Below, piece after piece: positions 26,811 through 35,783 of a stretch of DNA of 51,174 nucleotides. The position numbers and the translations under genes are program-made. Source of the DNA: an uncultured Burkholderiales bacterium (lineage in GTDB: Bacteria > Pseudomonadota > Gammaproteobacteria > Burkholderiales > Burkholderiaceae); contig CAMLJY010000047.1 in assembly GCA_946480465.1 (NCBI GenBank), positions 1 to 51,174 on the forward strand. Direction: 5' to 3'. How positions within the stretch are numbered: the stretch's first letter is position 1; every line of letters begins with the position of its first letter. Below the pieces are notes generated by a model. It saw nothing but the letters and a program-made list of their open reading frames with translations, did not search any database and had not been told where the DNA came from.

Positions 26811-29663
26811 ATGACGAGCAGGGTGGCAGGACACGGGATCGCGCGGGCGCTGGGCACCGTGGCGTTGGCAGGATCGATGGGGCTGGCGGCATGCCAGCGC
26901 GGCGAAGCGCCCGCGGCTTCGGCCGCGGCGGCGGCATCCGCGGCGGCCGGGGCCCAGGCCGCCTCGGCCGTGGCGGCCGCCGACGCCGCGCTGCAGACGC
27001 AGCTGCGCGAACGCGCCGACGCGGTACTGGCCGCGCACCGGCAGATGATCGTGCTGATGGCCGGCGAGCGCGAGCTGCCGCCGGCCGAGCGCCGCGCCGC
27101 CGCCGCCGTCGGGCAGATGCTGTTCCATGAGCAGCAGCAGCGTATCGACGCGCTGGTGAACGCCGCGGCCGCCGCTTCCGGCCCGGCCGGCATCGGCGCG
27201 GTCGAAGCCCTGTTCGACCGCATCGAGTCCGAACCGTCATGGTTCGATGCCGACCGCCTGGCGTTCAAGGACGTGCTGGTGCGGCTGCAGGCGCAGTACG
27301 CGGCGTCGCAGACGCTGGCGCAGCTGAAGCTGGCGCGCCGCGCGGCCGACGACCTGGCCGTGCTGGCCGAGGTGGAGCAGGCCTACGACCGCGAGCTGAA
27401 GGACGTGTTCGGCCGCTTCGCTCAGCGCGGCATCGAGCTGAAGCGCGAGAAGTGGAGCGACTACCTCGCCAAGCTGCAGAAGCTGTACACGCGCGAGCAG
27501 ATCCTGAAGGACTTCGGCACCGTCGTGCCCTACACCGAACCCCCGGCCGAGCCCGCGCCGCCGGCCGCGAAAGCCTCCGACAAACCCGCCGCGATGCGCG
27601 GGCGCGATGCCGACGGCCGCGAAGTCTTCGGCAGCTCGCTGCCGCCGAAGACCGTGGTGCTGACCTTCGACGACGGCCCGCACCCGCGCTACACCGACGA
27701 GATCCTCGAGATCCTGGCGCGCTACCAGGCACCGGCCATCTTCTTCCACCTGGGCCGCAACCTGGGCACGGTGGACGACAAGGGCGCGCCCAGGCTGGGC
27801 GCGCAGGCGGCGGTGGCCAAGCGCGTGCTGCAGGCCGGCCACCAGCTGGCCAACCACAGCTTCAGCCACGGCCTATTGGCCAAGATGAGCGGCGACGAAG
27901 TGCGCGCCGAGGCCGCCCGCACCGAGGCGCTGCTGGACGCCGCCGGGCGCGCGCCCTCGGCGCTGTTCCGCTTTCCGTACGGCGCGCGCAACGCCGGCGC
28001 GCTGCAGGCGGTGGAGGCGCTGAGGCTGCGCTCGATGATGTGGAACGTCGACTCGATGGACTGGGCCGACCCGGTGCCGAAGTCGATCGCCGAGCGCGTG
28101 CTGCACGAGACCGCGAAGCTGCAGCGCGGCGTCATCCTGTTCCACGACATCCAGGGCCGCACCGTGCAGGCGCTGCCGCTGGTGCTGGACCAGCTGGTGG
28201 CCGAGGGCTACCGCTTCGCCACCTGGCGCGACGGCCGGTTCGTGGTCAGCGCACCGCAGGCCGCGCCGGCGGACACCGCCGCCCTGGCCGCGGCCGATGG
28301 GGGGCTCTACCGCGACAGCCACGCGCTGGTGATCGGCATCGACCAGTACACGCAGTGGCCGCGGCTGCAGCATGCGGTGAAGGACGCGCGCGCCGTGCAG
28401 GAGCAGCTGGTGCAGCGCCTGGGTTTCCGGCCCGAGAACGTCACGCTGCTGACCGACGGCGAAGCCACCCGCGCCAACATCCTGCGTGCGCTGAACGACA
28501 AGCTTGCCGACGCCAAGCGCGTGAGGCGCGACGACCGCGTGCTCGTCTTCTTCGCCGGCCATGGCGCGACGCGCAAGCTGGCGAGCGGCCGCGACGTCGG
28601 CTACGTGATGCCGGTGGACGCGCCGCTGAACGATTTCGCGTCCGACGCGATCGCGATGCCGCAGCTGCAGGAGGTGGCCGAGGCCATCGTCGCCAAGCAC
28701 GTGCTCTTCATCGTCGATGCTTGTTATTCGGGCCTGGGGCTGACCCGTGGCGGCGGCAGCGGCGGCGGCAGCGCCCGCTTCCTGGCCGACAACGCGCGCC
28801 GCATCGGCCGGCAGATGATCACCGCGGGCGGCACCGACCAGCAGGTGGCCGACGACGGGCCGGGCGGGCATTCGGTCTTCACCTGGACCTTGCTGCAGGC
28901 GCTGGGCGGCAAGGCCGACCTGAACCGCGATGGCGTGATCACCGGGACCGAACTCGCGGCCTACATCGCGCCGACCGTCTCCAGCATCGCGCGGCAGACA
29001 CCGGCCTTCGGCAGCCTGCCGGGCTCGGCGGGTGGCGAGTTCATCTTCGAGCTGCCGGCCGAGCGCGAGGCCCTGAGCGCCGATTCGCGCCAGCTGGACG
29101 CGGCGGCGAGCCAGTTCGCCAAGCGGCTGGACGAGGCGCAGGCGGCGGCCCGGGTGCCGGCGGCGGCGGCGCCCTCGGGGGCGGCCAGTGCGGTGCAGGT
29201 GGTGGTGCGCAACCTCGATGGCGGCGAGACGAAGCTGACCGCGGCGGTCGATGCCAAGCTGCCGCCGCGCGTGGCCGCGCAGCGCGCCAACGACCGTGGC
29301 CTGGCGCTGTACCGCGAGCGGCGCTACGACGAGGCCGAGGCCGCGTTCACCGAGGCCCTGAAGCTGCAGCCCAAGTTCGCCCTGGCGGCGAACAACCTGG
29401 GCTTCGTGTACTTCAAGCGGCAGAAGCCGGTGGAGGCCGCGCGGTGGTTCGAGCAGGCCATCGCGATGGACGGCAGCCGTGCGCTGGCCCACCTGAACCT
29501 CGGGGATGCCTTGCTGCTGGCGGGGGAGGATGCCAAGGCCTTGCAGGCGTATTCGCGCTTCGTGGCGCTGGCGCCGCAGCATGCGCGGGTGGCTTCGTTG
29601 CAGGCCTGGATTGCCGAGCCTGGCGACAGGGCGAAGCGGCCCGTGGTGTCGGCGGGGTCATGA
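26811..29663 (+). CDS. Lipoprotein fusing NodB polysaccharide deacetylase, caspase-like domain and TPRs
   Basis: 950 residues. The ATG at 26811 gives a clean lipoprotein signal with lipobox LAAC (C28). A coiled, Ala-rich region to about residue 260 follows. A NodB deacetylase domain (about 280-490) has TFDDGPHP (D287, D288), metal histidines in NHSFSH (H349, H353), RFPYGARN, and the C-terminal histidine in ILFHD. A peptidase C14/metacaspase-like domain (about 500-740) has the dyad H584 in FFAGHGA and C638 in VDACYSG. TPR repeats occupy about 830-935. The deacetylase should act on N-acetylated glycans or peptidoglycan in the periplasm. The caspase dyad is intact, so proteolysis is plausible. 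Linking both in one surface lipoprotein is uncommon. The gene is alone and a weak ribosome site precedes it. Confidence 0.85.
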   Translation: MTSRVAGHGIARALGTVALAGSMGLAACQRGEAPAASAAAAASAAAGAQAASAVAAADAALQTQLRERADAVLAAHRQMIVLMAGERELPPAERRAAAAVGQMLFHEQQQRIDALVNAAAAASGPAGIGAVEALFDRIESEPSWFDADRLAFKDVLVRLQAQYAASQTLAQLKLARRAADDLAVLAEVEQAYDRELKDVFGRFAQRGIELKREKWSDYLAKLQKLYTREQILKDFGTVVPYTEPPAEPAPPAAKASDKPAAMRGRDADGREVFGSSLPPKTVVLTFDDGPHPRYTDEILEILARYQAPAIFFHLGRNLGTVDDKGAPRLGAQAAVAKRVLQAGHQLANHSFSHGLLAKMSGDEVRAEAARTEALLDAAGRAPSALFRFPYGARNAGALQAVEALRLRSMMWNVDSMDWADPVPKSIAERVLHETAKLQRGVILFHDIQGRTVQALPLVLDQLVAEGYRFATWRDGRFVVSAPQAAPADTAALAAADGGLYRDSHALVIGIDQYTQWPRLQHAVKDARAVQEQLVQRLGFRPENVTLLTDGEATRANILRALNDKLADAKRVRRDDRVLVFFAGHGATRKLASGRDVGYVMPVDAPLNDFASDAIAMPQLQEVAEAIVAKHVLFIVDACYSGLGLTRGGGSGGGSARFLADNARRIGRQMITAGGTDQQVADDGPGGHSVFTWTLLQALGGKADLNRDGVITGTELAAYIAPTVSSIARQTPAFGSLPGSAGGEFIFELPAEREALSADSRQLDAAASQFAKRLDEAQAAARVPAAAAPSGAASAVQVVVRNLDGGETKLTAAVDAKLPPRVAAQRANDRGLALYRERRYDEAEAAFTEALKLQPKFALAANNLGFVYFKRQKPVEAARWFEQAIAMDGSRALAHLNLGDALLLAGEDAKALQAYSRFVALAPQHARVASLQAWIAEPGDRAKRPVVSAGS

Positions 29664-29797
29664 GTTGAAGCCCTGACGGACCGGCGAGCGCTGAATCGCG
29701 GACACCACCGGACACGCTTCGCCACGCCTGCACACGACGAGGTTTTGCCGCGCCAGCGGAGGCTTGCTGCCGCTCACAGCAAGAACAAAGGACCGTC

Positions 29798-31042
29798 ATG
29801 CGCGCTTTCCTGACCGCAGGCCTGGCGCTCGGCGCCGCCGCCGTGCCGAACGCCCACGCCCTCAGCACCGTGCTCATCGGCTCGGGCTTCAGCGAACCGG
29901 TCGCGCTGGCCGCGCCCGCGGGCGACTCGCGCCTGTTCATCGTCGAGAAGGCCGGGCGCATCCAGGTGATGGCCAACGGCGCCAGCAGCACCTACCTGGA
30001 CATCAGCGGCCAGGTCGATGCCACCGGGGAACGGGGCTTGCTGGGGCTGGCCTTCGACCCGGATTTCGCGAGCAACGGCCGCTTCTACGTCAACTACATC
30101 GACAAGACGACGAAGAACACCGTCGTCGCGGCCTACACCGCGCCCTCGGCGGCCGCGAACACCGCGGACCCCGGTTCGGCCGAGACCATCATCTCGATCA
30201 CGCAGCCGGCCGGGCTGTCGAACCACAAGGCGGGCTGGATCGGCTTCCGGCCCGGCGATGGCAACAACCTCTACATCGCCACCGGCGACGGCGGCAGCGC
30301 CAACGACCCGAACGGCAATGCCCAGAACCTGGGCAGCAACCTCGGCAAGATGCTGCGCATCACGCCGCAGGCCGGCGGCGGCTACACCATCCCCGCGGGC
30401 AATCCGTTCGTCGGCGTGGCCGGCAACGACGAGATCTGGGCCTACGGCCTGCGCAACCCCTACCGCAACAGCTTCGACCGCGGCACCGGCGACTTCTGGA
30501 TCGCCGACGTCGGCCAGGGCCTGCGCGAGGAACTGGACTTCGAGGCGGCGGGCACCGCCGGCGGGCGCAACTACGGCTGGCGCGCGCGTGAAGGATCGAT
30601 CGACAACCCGAACGTCAGCGACCCCGCGCCGGCCAACGCCACTGACCCGATCTACGACTACGCCCACGGCGACATGGGCGGCACGGTCATTGGAGGTTAT
30701 GTCTACCGCGGCACCGGCGAAGCGGGCCTGGACGGCACCTACTTCTTCGGCGACTTCAACTCCGGCAAGATCTTCTCGCTGCGCGAGACCGGTGGCGCGG
30801 CCGGCAGCTTCATCGACCGCACGGCCGAGCTCGGCACCCCCTTCGGCGGCTTCACGCTCAGCGCCTTCGGCGAGGACGCCGCGGGCAACCTGTACGTGAT
30901 GGGTCTGAACGGCAACGTCTACCGCTTTGCCGCGGCGGTGCCGGAGCCGGCGACCTGGCTCACGCTGGCCGCCGGGCTGGGCTTGATGGGCGCGTGGCGG
31001 CGCAGGCCGTTCAACGCAGGGCTTCGTCGCGCACCAGGGTGA
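29798..31042 (+). CDS. PQQ-type sugar dehydrogenase-like protein with PEP-CTERM anchor
   Basis: 414 residues with an AAAGGA ribosome site and a signal peptide cleaved near NAHA-LS. The body is a beta-propeller of the glucose/sorbosone dehydrogenase family: GFSEPVALAAP, ERGLLGLAFDPDF, the strand LYIATGDGGSANDP and WAYGLRNPYRNSFD. In relatives a histidine next to a Gly-Gly pair serves the quinone site. Here the equivalent is NHKAGWIGF, with the histidine kept but the Gly-Gly altered, so dehydrogenase activity is uncertain. The end is a PEP-CTERM signal: VPEPATW, a hydrophobic helix, then WRRR. It would be sorted by an exosortase and anchored at the surface or released with an exopolysaccharide. 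No exosortase is in the window. The last 32 bases overlap the convergent gene. Confidence 0.82.
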   Translation: MRAFLTAGLALGAAAVPNAHALSTVLIGSGFSEPVALAAPAGDSRLFIVEKAGRIQVMANGASSTYLDISGQVDATGERGLLGLAFDPDFASNGRFYVNYIDKTTKNTVVAAYTAPSAAANTADPGSAETIISITQPAGLSNHKAGWIGFRPGDGNNLYIATGDGGSANDPNGNAQNLGSNLGKMLRITPQAGGGYTIPAGNPFVGVAGNDEIWAYGLRNPYRNSFDRGTGDFWIADVGQGLREELDFEAAGTAGGRNYGWRAREGSIDNPNVSDPAPANATDPIYDYAHGDMGGTVIGGYVYRGTGEAGLDGTYFFGDFNSGKIFSLRETGGAAGSFIDRTAELGTPFGGFTLSAFGEDAAGNLYVMGLNGNVYRFAAAVPEPATWLTLAAGLGLMGAWRRRPFNAGLRRAPG

Positions 31043-32345
31043 TGCGGGTCGGCTCGCGCCACGCCACGGTGGCGCCGGGGCCGGGTATCACCGTGCCGGT
31101 CGCGCCGTTCTGGGTGGCCGGCAGTGCCAAGGCCGCGGTGGTCGCGGTGGTCGCCGTATCGACCGCCAGGAGGCCGGGACTCGAACTGGTGCCGGTGCTG
31201 CAGAGCAGCCGTTCCGCGCTGCGCACGCGGCAATCGGTGCTGTCCGGCACGGTGCCGGACCCGAGCAAGGCGGGGGCGGTCCACAGCGTGGCACCGGCGA
31301 CCACCGTGGAGCCGGCCACGCCCAGTGCCCGGACGTCGTAGCCCGTGCCGGCAGGCACCATGGACTCCTCCTCCACGCCGTCGCTGCGCAGGCCGATGCG
31401 GCGCAGGCCGGATTCGGAGGTCTCGGTGTCCAGGCCGTACAGCAAGCTGCCCCCCGGGTCGAACGCGATCAGGTTGGAGCCGGTGTGCCCGGGCGTCTGC
31501 CGGGGCTGGGCCACCATGTCGCGCACCAGCAGCACGCCCGCATGGCGCGGGCTGGTGTCCGTGTAGCGCAGGGATGCGGCGAAGGTGCCGGCCTGCGTGG
31601 GCGACGCCGCCAGCGATTCCACTTTCGTCTGGCGGCTGAAACTGTCGACGGGCAGGCGCACCGTGCCCAGCTTCTGCAGCCCGGGCAGCGACAGGCGCAC
31701 GACCTCGCCGCTGCCGTCCAGTGCCACGTAGAGCGAACTGCCATCGGCCGCCAGTGCCATCGCGTTTGGTTCGAGGCCGACGGCGCCCGAGTACTGCACC
31801 TGGCCGGTGGTGGCGTCGATGGTGGCGATGCGGTTGCCCTGGCCGGCGACGCTGCCCGGCACGCTGGCGTAGAACACGCCGCGCGCCAGGTCGGCCACGA
31901 CGCTGTTGTTCTGCAGGCTGACCGTCACGCGTTGCGGCCTGGGATTGACGAAGCGGTACAGCGGACCGACGGACACCGGCTCGGCACCGAAGGAGGCGCC
32001 CAGCACGTAGACGTAGCCGGAGCCGTACGGTCCCTCGGACGTCAGCGCGACGCCGACGTAGTTGCCGGTGTCCGGGTAGTAGCGGTAAGCGAAGGGCGGC
32101 AGCGACCGGGTCGGCTGCGGGCCCGGGAAGAGCGTGGGGAAGCGCGCCTCGGCCTCGTCCATCAACTGGCGTGCGGACTCCGCCATCGTGATCGTGGACA
32201 ACGTGGCCGCCTGCCGCGGCGTCACCGCCTGACTGGCCTGCTGCCGGGCCGGGGCGGGAGTGCCGGTGCTGGTGCCGGTGTCGTCGCCGCCGCCGCAGCC
32301 GCTGGTTGCCAGGACTGCGCACAGCGCAAGGGTCGTCAATCTCAT
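31011..32345 (-). CDS. Lipoprotein with YRYYPxTGNY module and beta-propeller-like repeats
   Basis: 444 residues from the ATG at 32343-32345 with a GAGGGA ribosome site. A short signal ends at a lipobox TSGC (C17), followed by a Gly/Thr/Asp-rich linker. Residues about 55-110 contain a module common in Comamonadaceae-like lipoproteins, with AEARFPTLFPG and YRYYPDTGNYVGVA. The remainder shows repeated strands such as GNRIATIDATTGQVQYSGA and PNAMALAADGSSLYVALDGSG, which look like YVTN/SMP-30-type propeller blades. No catalytic motif is evident, so function is unknown; ligand or surface binding is a guess. The longer upstream open frame lacks conserved sequence. Its 3' end overlaps the sugar dehydrogenase gene tail to tail. 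Confidence 0.75.
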   Translation of the reverse strand: MRLTTLALCAVLATSGCGGGDDTGTSTGTPAPARQQASQAVTPRQAATLSTITMAESARQLMDEAEARFPTLFPGPQPTRSLPPFAYRYYPDTGNYVGVALTSEGPYGSGYVYVLGASFGAEPVSVGPLYRFVNPRPQRVTVSLQNNSVVADLARGVFYASVPGSVAGQGNRIATIDATTGQVQYSGAVGLEPNAMALAADGSSLYVALDGSGEVVRLSLPGLQKLGTVRLPVDSFSRQTKVESLAASPTQAGTFAASLRYTDTSPRHAGVLLVRDMVAQPRQTPGHTGSNLIAFDPGGSLLYGLDTETSESGLRRIGLRSDGVEEESMVPAGTGYDVRALGVAGSTVVAGATLWTAPALLGSGTVPDSTDCRVRSAERLLCSTGTSSSPGLLAVDTATTATTAALALPATQNGATGTVIPGPGATVAWREPTRITLVRDEALR

Positions 32346-32506
32346 CTCGTTCCCTCGTCGATGGTGGTGAAGCGGGCGCGATTCTGGCGGAGCGCGGCGG
32401 CAAGGCGCCGAGGGAAGAAGGACGCGATCGAGCGGTAATTCCGCCCTGCGCTGTTTGCGCGCTGGCGCCAAATGCACGTCGCACAACGGCAGCCCGATGG
32501 CTGCGT

Positions 32507-33586
32507 TCAGCCACCGGCGCTCGTGCCGAAGGCGGCCGCCAGCGGCGTCACGCGCCCGGCGATGGTGGCGTCGTAGCCCGGCAGCGTGTCCAGTTCGGCG
32601 CGGAAAGCCGGGTCGCGCAGTGACGCCAGGACGCCGGCGAGGCCGGGCGTGCCGAGCAGCGCGCTGCGGCACAGCAGGAAGTAGCGCTCGCGCGCCAGCG
32701 GCAGGAAGTCCAGCTTGAACTGCCGGGCCGGCGGCTCCAGGCCGAAGCCCACGTCGGCCATGCCGCTGGCCACGTAGGCGGCCACCGCGGCATGGGTGTA
32801 CTCGCCGTGCTCGTAGCCGGCGATGTTGTCGCTGGCGATGCCTTCGGCCGCGAGCAGGCCGTCGAGCAGGAAGCGCGTGCCCGAGCCCGCCTGGCGGTTG
32901 ATGAAGCGCACGCCCGGGCGCGCCAGGTCGGCCAGGCCGTAGATCTTCTTCGGGTTGCCGGCGGCCACCATCAGGCCCTGGCGGCGCTGGGCGATGTCGA
33001 TCATCGTCAGCTCCTCGCCCGCCAGCCAGCGGCCGTAGTGGGCCAGCGCCGCGGCCTGCATCGGGCCTTCGGGGATGTGGAAGCCGGCGGCGTCGCAGGC
33101 GCCGTCGTGCAGCGCGGCGGCGGAGGCAGTGCTGCTGCCGTAGGTCAGCTCCACCCGCTGGCCGTCGGCGGCCAGGCGCGCGATCAGCTTCTCGATCGCG
33201 AAGCCATGGCTGGCGTGCACGCGCAGCGATGGCCCGTCGCCGGCGCCGGCGCGCTCGATCTCGGTGGCCAGCTCGGAGGCCAGCGAATCCAGCACCGGCT
33301 TCAGCCGCGCGGTGATGCGCTGGTCCGCCCAGGCCAGCTTCTCGCCCAGCGGCGACAGCGTGGAGCCGCGGCCGCGCTCCATGTGCAGCAGCGCGCGGCC
33401 GAACTGCGCCTCGCCCTGGCGCACCAGGTCCCAGGCATGGCGGTACGACAAGCCCAACTGCTGCGACGCCGCCAGCAGGCTGCCATGGGCATGCACCTGC
33501 ACCAGCAGCTCGATCAGTCGCGGCGGCAGGGCGGCACCGTCGTCGTGCTGGATGGTCCAGACGGGCTTGATCGAGATGTGCGGCAT
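32507..33586 (-). CDS. ModE-like winged-helix regulator with periplasmic-binding-protein-like domain
   Basis: 359 residues, with an AAGGA ribosome site before the ATG. The N-terminal ~110 residues form a ModE/LysR-like winged helix (HGSLLAASQQLGLSYRHAWDLVRQ, then RGRGSTLSPLGEKL). The C-terminal ~240 residues are a PBP-like ligand domain (GPSLRVHASHGFAIEKLI, RFINRQAGSGTRFLLDGLL) of the kind that senses molybdate, tungstate or small organic anions. It is transcribed divergently from the formate dehydrogenase operon across about 80 bases that contain an inverted repeat. I infer that it controls fds expression in response to formate or molybdate, the role of FdsR in other Burkholderiales. The ligand cannot be read from the sequence. 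Confidence 0.8.
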   Translation of the reverse strand: MPHISIKPVWTIQHDDGAALPPRLIELLVQVHAHGSLLAASQQLGLSYRHAWDLVRQGEAQFGRALLHMERGRGSTLSPLGEKLAWADQRITARLKPVLDSLASELATEIERAGAGDGPSLRVHASHGFAIEKLIARLAADGQRVELTYGSSTASAAALHDGACDAAGFHIPEGPMQAAALAHYGRWLAGEELTMIDIAQRRQGLMVAAGNPKKIYGLADLARPGVRFINRQAGSGTRFLLDGLLAAEGIASDNIAGYEHGEYTHAAVAAYVASGMADVGFGLEPPARQFKLDFLPLARERYFLLCRSALLGTPGLAGVLASLRDPAFRAELDTLPGYDATIAGRVTPLAAAFGTSAGG

Positions 33587-33610
33587 CGGGTCGGTCCTTA
33601 GGCGGTGCGG

Positions 33611-33644
33611 CTCATATGCCGTGCGCGGCGGCGCGCATATTGAG
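33611..33644. promoter_or_regulatory. Candidate operator between the regulator and fdsG
   Basis: CTCATATGC (33611-33619) and GCATATTGAG (33635-33644) are inverted repeats that match apart from one extra T, separated by 15 bases. They sit in the only A/T-rich part of the divergent intergenic region, about 25-55 bases from both gene starts. Binding by the divergent regulator is an inference. Confidence 0.5.
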
Positions 33645-33666
33645 TTTCAGCAAAGGCTGCGCGAGC

Positions 33667-34221
33667 ATGCCCCATTCCAATGGCCTTGCCAGTCCCGCCG
33701 CCCGCCGCCATCCGCCGATGAAGAACCAGCCCCCCGACACCGCCCACGCCGCGCCCGCCGAGAGCCTGCGCGTGGTCGACGACCTGATCGACGCGCACCG
33801 CCACCGCCCCGGTGCCTTGCTGCCGCTGCTGCATGCGGTGCAGGAGGCGCTGGGCCACGTGCCTGCCGATGCGGTGCCGGCCATCGCCCGCGGCCTCAAC
33901 CTGTCGCGGGCCGAGGTGCATGGCGTCATCGGCTACTACCACCACTTCCGCACCCAGCCGCCGGGCCGGCACGTGGTGCAGGTGTGCCGCGCCGAGTCCT
34001 GCCAGGCCTGCGGCGGCGACGCGCTGTGGGACGCGGCGCAGCAGGCGCTGGGCTGCGCCGGCGGCGGCACGCGGCCGGACGGCGCGGTGACGCTGGAGCC
34101 GGTGTACTGCCTGGGCCTGTGCGCCCAGTCGCCGGCGATGCAGGTCGACGAGCGCCTGCACGCGCGCATGACGCCGGACAAGCTGCGGCAACTGGTCGCC
34201 GCGATGGAGGCGGGATCGTGA
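33667..34221 (+). CDS. fdsG: NAD-dependent formate dehydrogenase gamma subunit
   Basis: Thioredoxin-like [2Fe-2S] subunit related to NuoE, which relays electrons in the cytosolic FdsGBA complex. The core runs PGALLPLLHAVQEALGHVP, LNLSRAEVHGVIGYYHHF and the four cluster cysteines in VCRAESCQACGG (first two) and VYCLGLCAQSP (last two). An AAAGG ribosome site 10 bases before the ATG at 33667 favours a 184-residue product. The ATG at 33718 (MKNQPPD) would give 167 residues, closer to known FdsG lengths, but has no ribosome site. The 3' end overlaps fdsB as GTGA. First gene of the operon fdsG-fdsB-fdsA-fdhD-fdsD. Confidence 0.9.
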   Translation: MPHSNGLASPAARRHPPMKNQPPDTAHAAPAESLRVVDDLIDAHRHRPGALLPLLHAVQEALGHVPADAVPAIARGLNLSRAEVHGVIGYYHHFRTQPPGRHVVQVCRAESCQACGGDALWDAAQQALGCAGGGTRPDGAVTLEPVYCLGLCAQSPAMQVDERLHARMTPDKLRQLVAAMEAGS

Positions 34222-35783
34222 GCGCCGCGGTGACGGTGTACGTGCCGCGCGATGCCTCGGCGCTGGCGGTGGGTGCCGACGAGGTCGCGGCGGCGCTGCA
34301 GTCGGGCTGCACGGCGCGCGGCCTGGCGATCGATCTCGTGCGCAATGGCTCGCGCGGCATGGCGTGGCTGGAACCGCTGGTGGAAGTGGCCACGCCGGCT
34401 GGCCGCATCGCCTATGGCCCGGTGGCCCCCGAGCAGGTGGAGGGCTTGCTGGACGCCGGCCTGCTGGGCGGCGCCGCGCACCCGCTGTGCCTGGGGCCGA
34501 CGGAGGCCATTCCCTACCTGGCGCGCCAGCGGCGCATCAGCTTCGCGCGGGTCGGGGTGATCGATCCGCTGTCGCTGGCCGATTACGAGGCCCATGGCGG
34601 CTGGGCGGGCTTGAAGCGTGCCGTCGCCATCGGCGATGGCGCGGCGATCGTGCAGCAGGTGATCGACAGTGGCCTGCGCGGCCGCGGTGGCGCGGGATTC
34701 CCCACCGGCATCAAGTGGAAGACGGTGCTCAACACCGCGGCGACGCAGAAGTTCATCGTCTGCAACGCCGACGAGGGCGACTCCGGCACCTTCAGCGACC
34801 GGATGCTGATGGAAGGCGATCCGTACACCCTGCTCGAAGGCATGGCGATTGCCGGGCTCGCGGTGGGGGCGACGCAGGGCTATGTCTACGTCCGGTCCGA
34901 GTATCCGCAGGCGTTTGCGGTGATGAACGAGGCGGTCGCTCGCGCCACGGCGGCCGGGTACCTGGGCGCCGACGTGCTCGGCAGCGGGCGGCGGTTCGAC
35001 GTCGAATGCCGGCTGGGCGCGGGTTCCTACGTCTGCGGCGAGGAAACGGCCCTGCTGGAAAGCCTGGAAGGCAAGCGCGGCATGGTGCGCGCGAAGCCGC
35101 CGCTGCCGGCGATGGAAGGGCTCTTCGGACAGCCCACGGTGATCAACAACGTCATCAGCCTGGCCAGCGTGCCGATGATCCTGGCCGACGGCCCCTCGGC
35201 CTACCAGGCCTTCGGCGTGGGACGTTCACGCGGCACCTTGCCCTTCCAGCTGGCGGGCAACGTGCGCTTCGGCGGCCTGGTGGAGCTGCCTTTCGGGGCG
35301 ACGCTGCGCGAGCTGGTGTTCGATTTCGGGGGCGGCACGCGCAGCGGCCGGCCGGTGAAGGCGATCCAGGTCGGCGGGCCGCTGGGCAGCTACGTGCCCG
35401 AGTCGCAGTGGGACCTGCCGCTGGACTACGAGGCCTATGCCGCGGTGGGCGCGGTGCTGGGCCACGGTGGCGTGGTGGTGCACGACGACACGGCCGACAT
35501 GGCCAGGCTGGCGCGTTACGCGATGGCGTTCTGCGCGGCCGAGAGCTGCGGCAAGTGCACGCCGTGCCGCATCGGCTCCACCCGTGGCGTGGAGGTGATC
35601 GACCGGATCCTGGGTGGTTCGAATCGCGTTCAGCAGGTGGTGTTGCTGCGGGACCTGTGCGACACGATGCTGCATGGCAGCTTGTGTGCGATGGGCGGGA
35701 TGACGCCTTACCCCGTGTTGTCGGCCTTGGATCACTATCCGGCGGATTTCGGGTTGGCTTTGCCGGATCGGGATGCGGCGTGA
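34218..35783 (+). CDS. fdsB: NAD-dependent formate dehydrogenase beta subunit (NAD/FMN-binding)
   Basis: 521 residues from the GTG at 34218, overlapping the fdsG stop. Homologous to NuoF: a thioredoxin-like N-terminal ~120 residues precede the NADH site GRGGAGFPTGIKW and the FMN/NAD region CNADEGDSGTFSDR. A glycine-rich GAGSYVCGEETALL loop follows. The [4Fe-4S] site is ESCGKCTPCR plus a fourth cysteine in DTMLHGSLCAMG. The subunit takes electrons from formate oxidation through the iron-sulfur chain and reduces NAD+. Codon use loosens in the last 150 bases (more G/T-ending codons) and the 175-base gap to fdsA that follows holds a very strong hairpin. Confidence 0.93.
   Translation: MSAAVTVYVPRDASALAVGADEVAAALQSGCTARGLAIDLVRNGSRGMAWLEPLVEVATPAGRIAYGPVAPEQVEGLLDAGLLGGAAHPLCLGPTEAIPYLARQRRISFARVGVIDPLSLADYEAHGGWAGLKRAVAIGDGAAIVQQVIDSGLRGRGGAGFPTGIKWKTVLNTAATQKFIVCNADEGDSGTFSDRMLMEGDPYTLLEGMAIAGLAVGATQGYVYVRSEYPQAFAVMNEAVARATAAGYLGADVLGSGRRFDVECRLGAGSYVCGEETALLESLEGKRGMVRAKPPLPAMEGLFGQPTVINNVISLASVPMILADGPSAYQAFGVGRSRGTLPFQLAGNVRFGGLVELPFGATLRELVFDFGGGTRSGRPVKAIQVGGPLGSYVPESQWDLPLDYEAYAAVGAVLGHGGVVVHDDTADMARLARYAMAFCAAESCGKCTPCRIGSTRGVEVIDRILGGSNRVQQVVLLRDLCDTMLHGSLCAMGGMTPYPVLSALDHYPADFGLALPDRDAA

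Noticed and set aside
27239..29668. An 809-codon frame on the same strand as the deacetylase-caspase gene
   Set aside because: Arg/Gly/Ala-rich shadow in another frame. The accepted frame holds NodB, caspase and TPR motifs.
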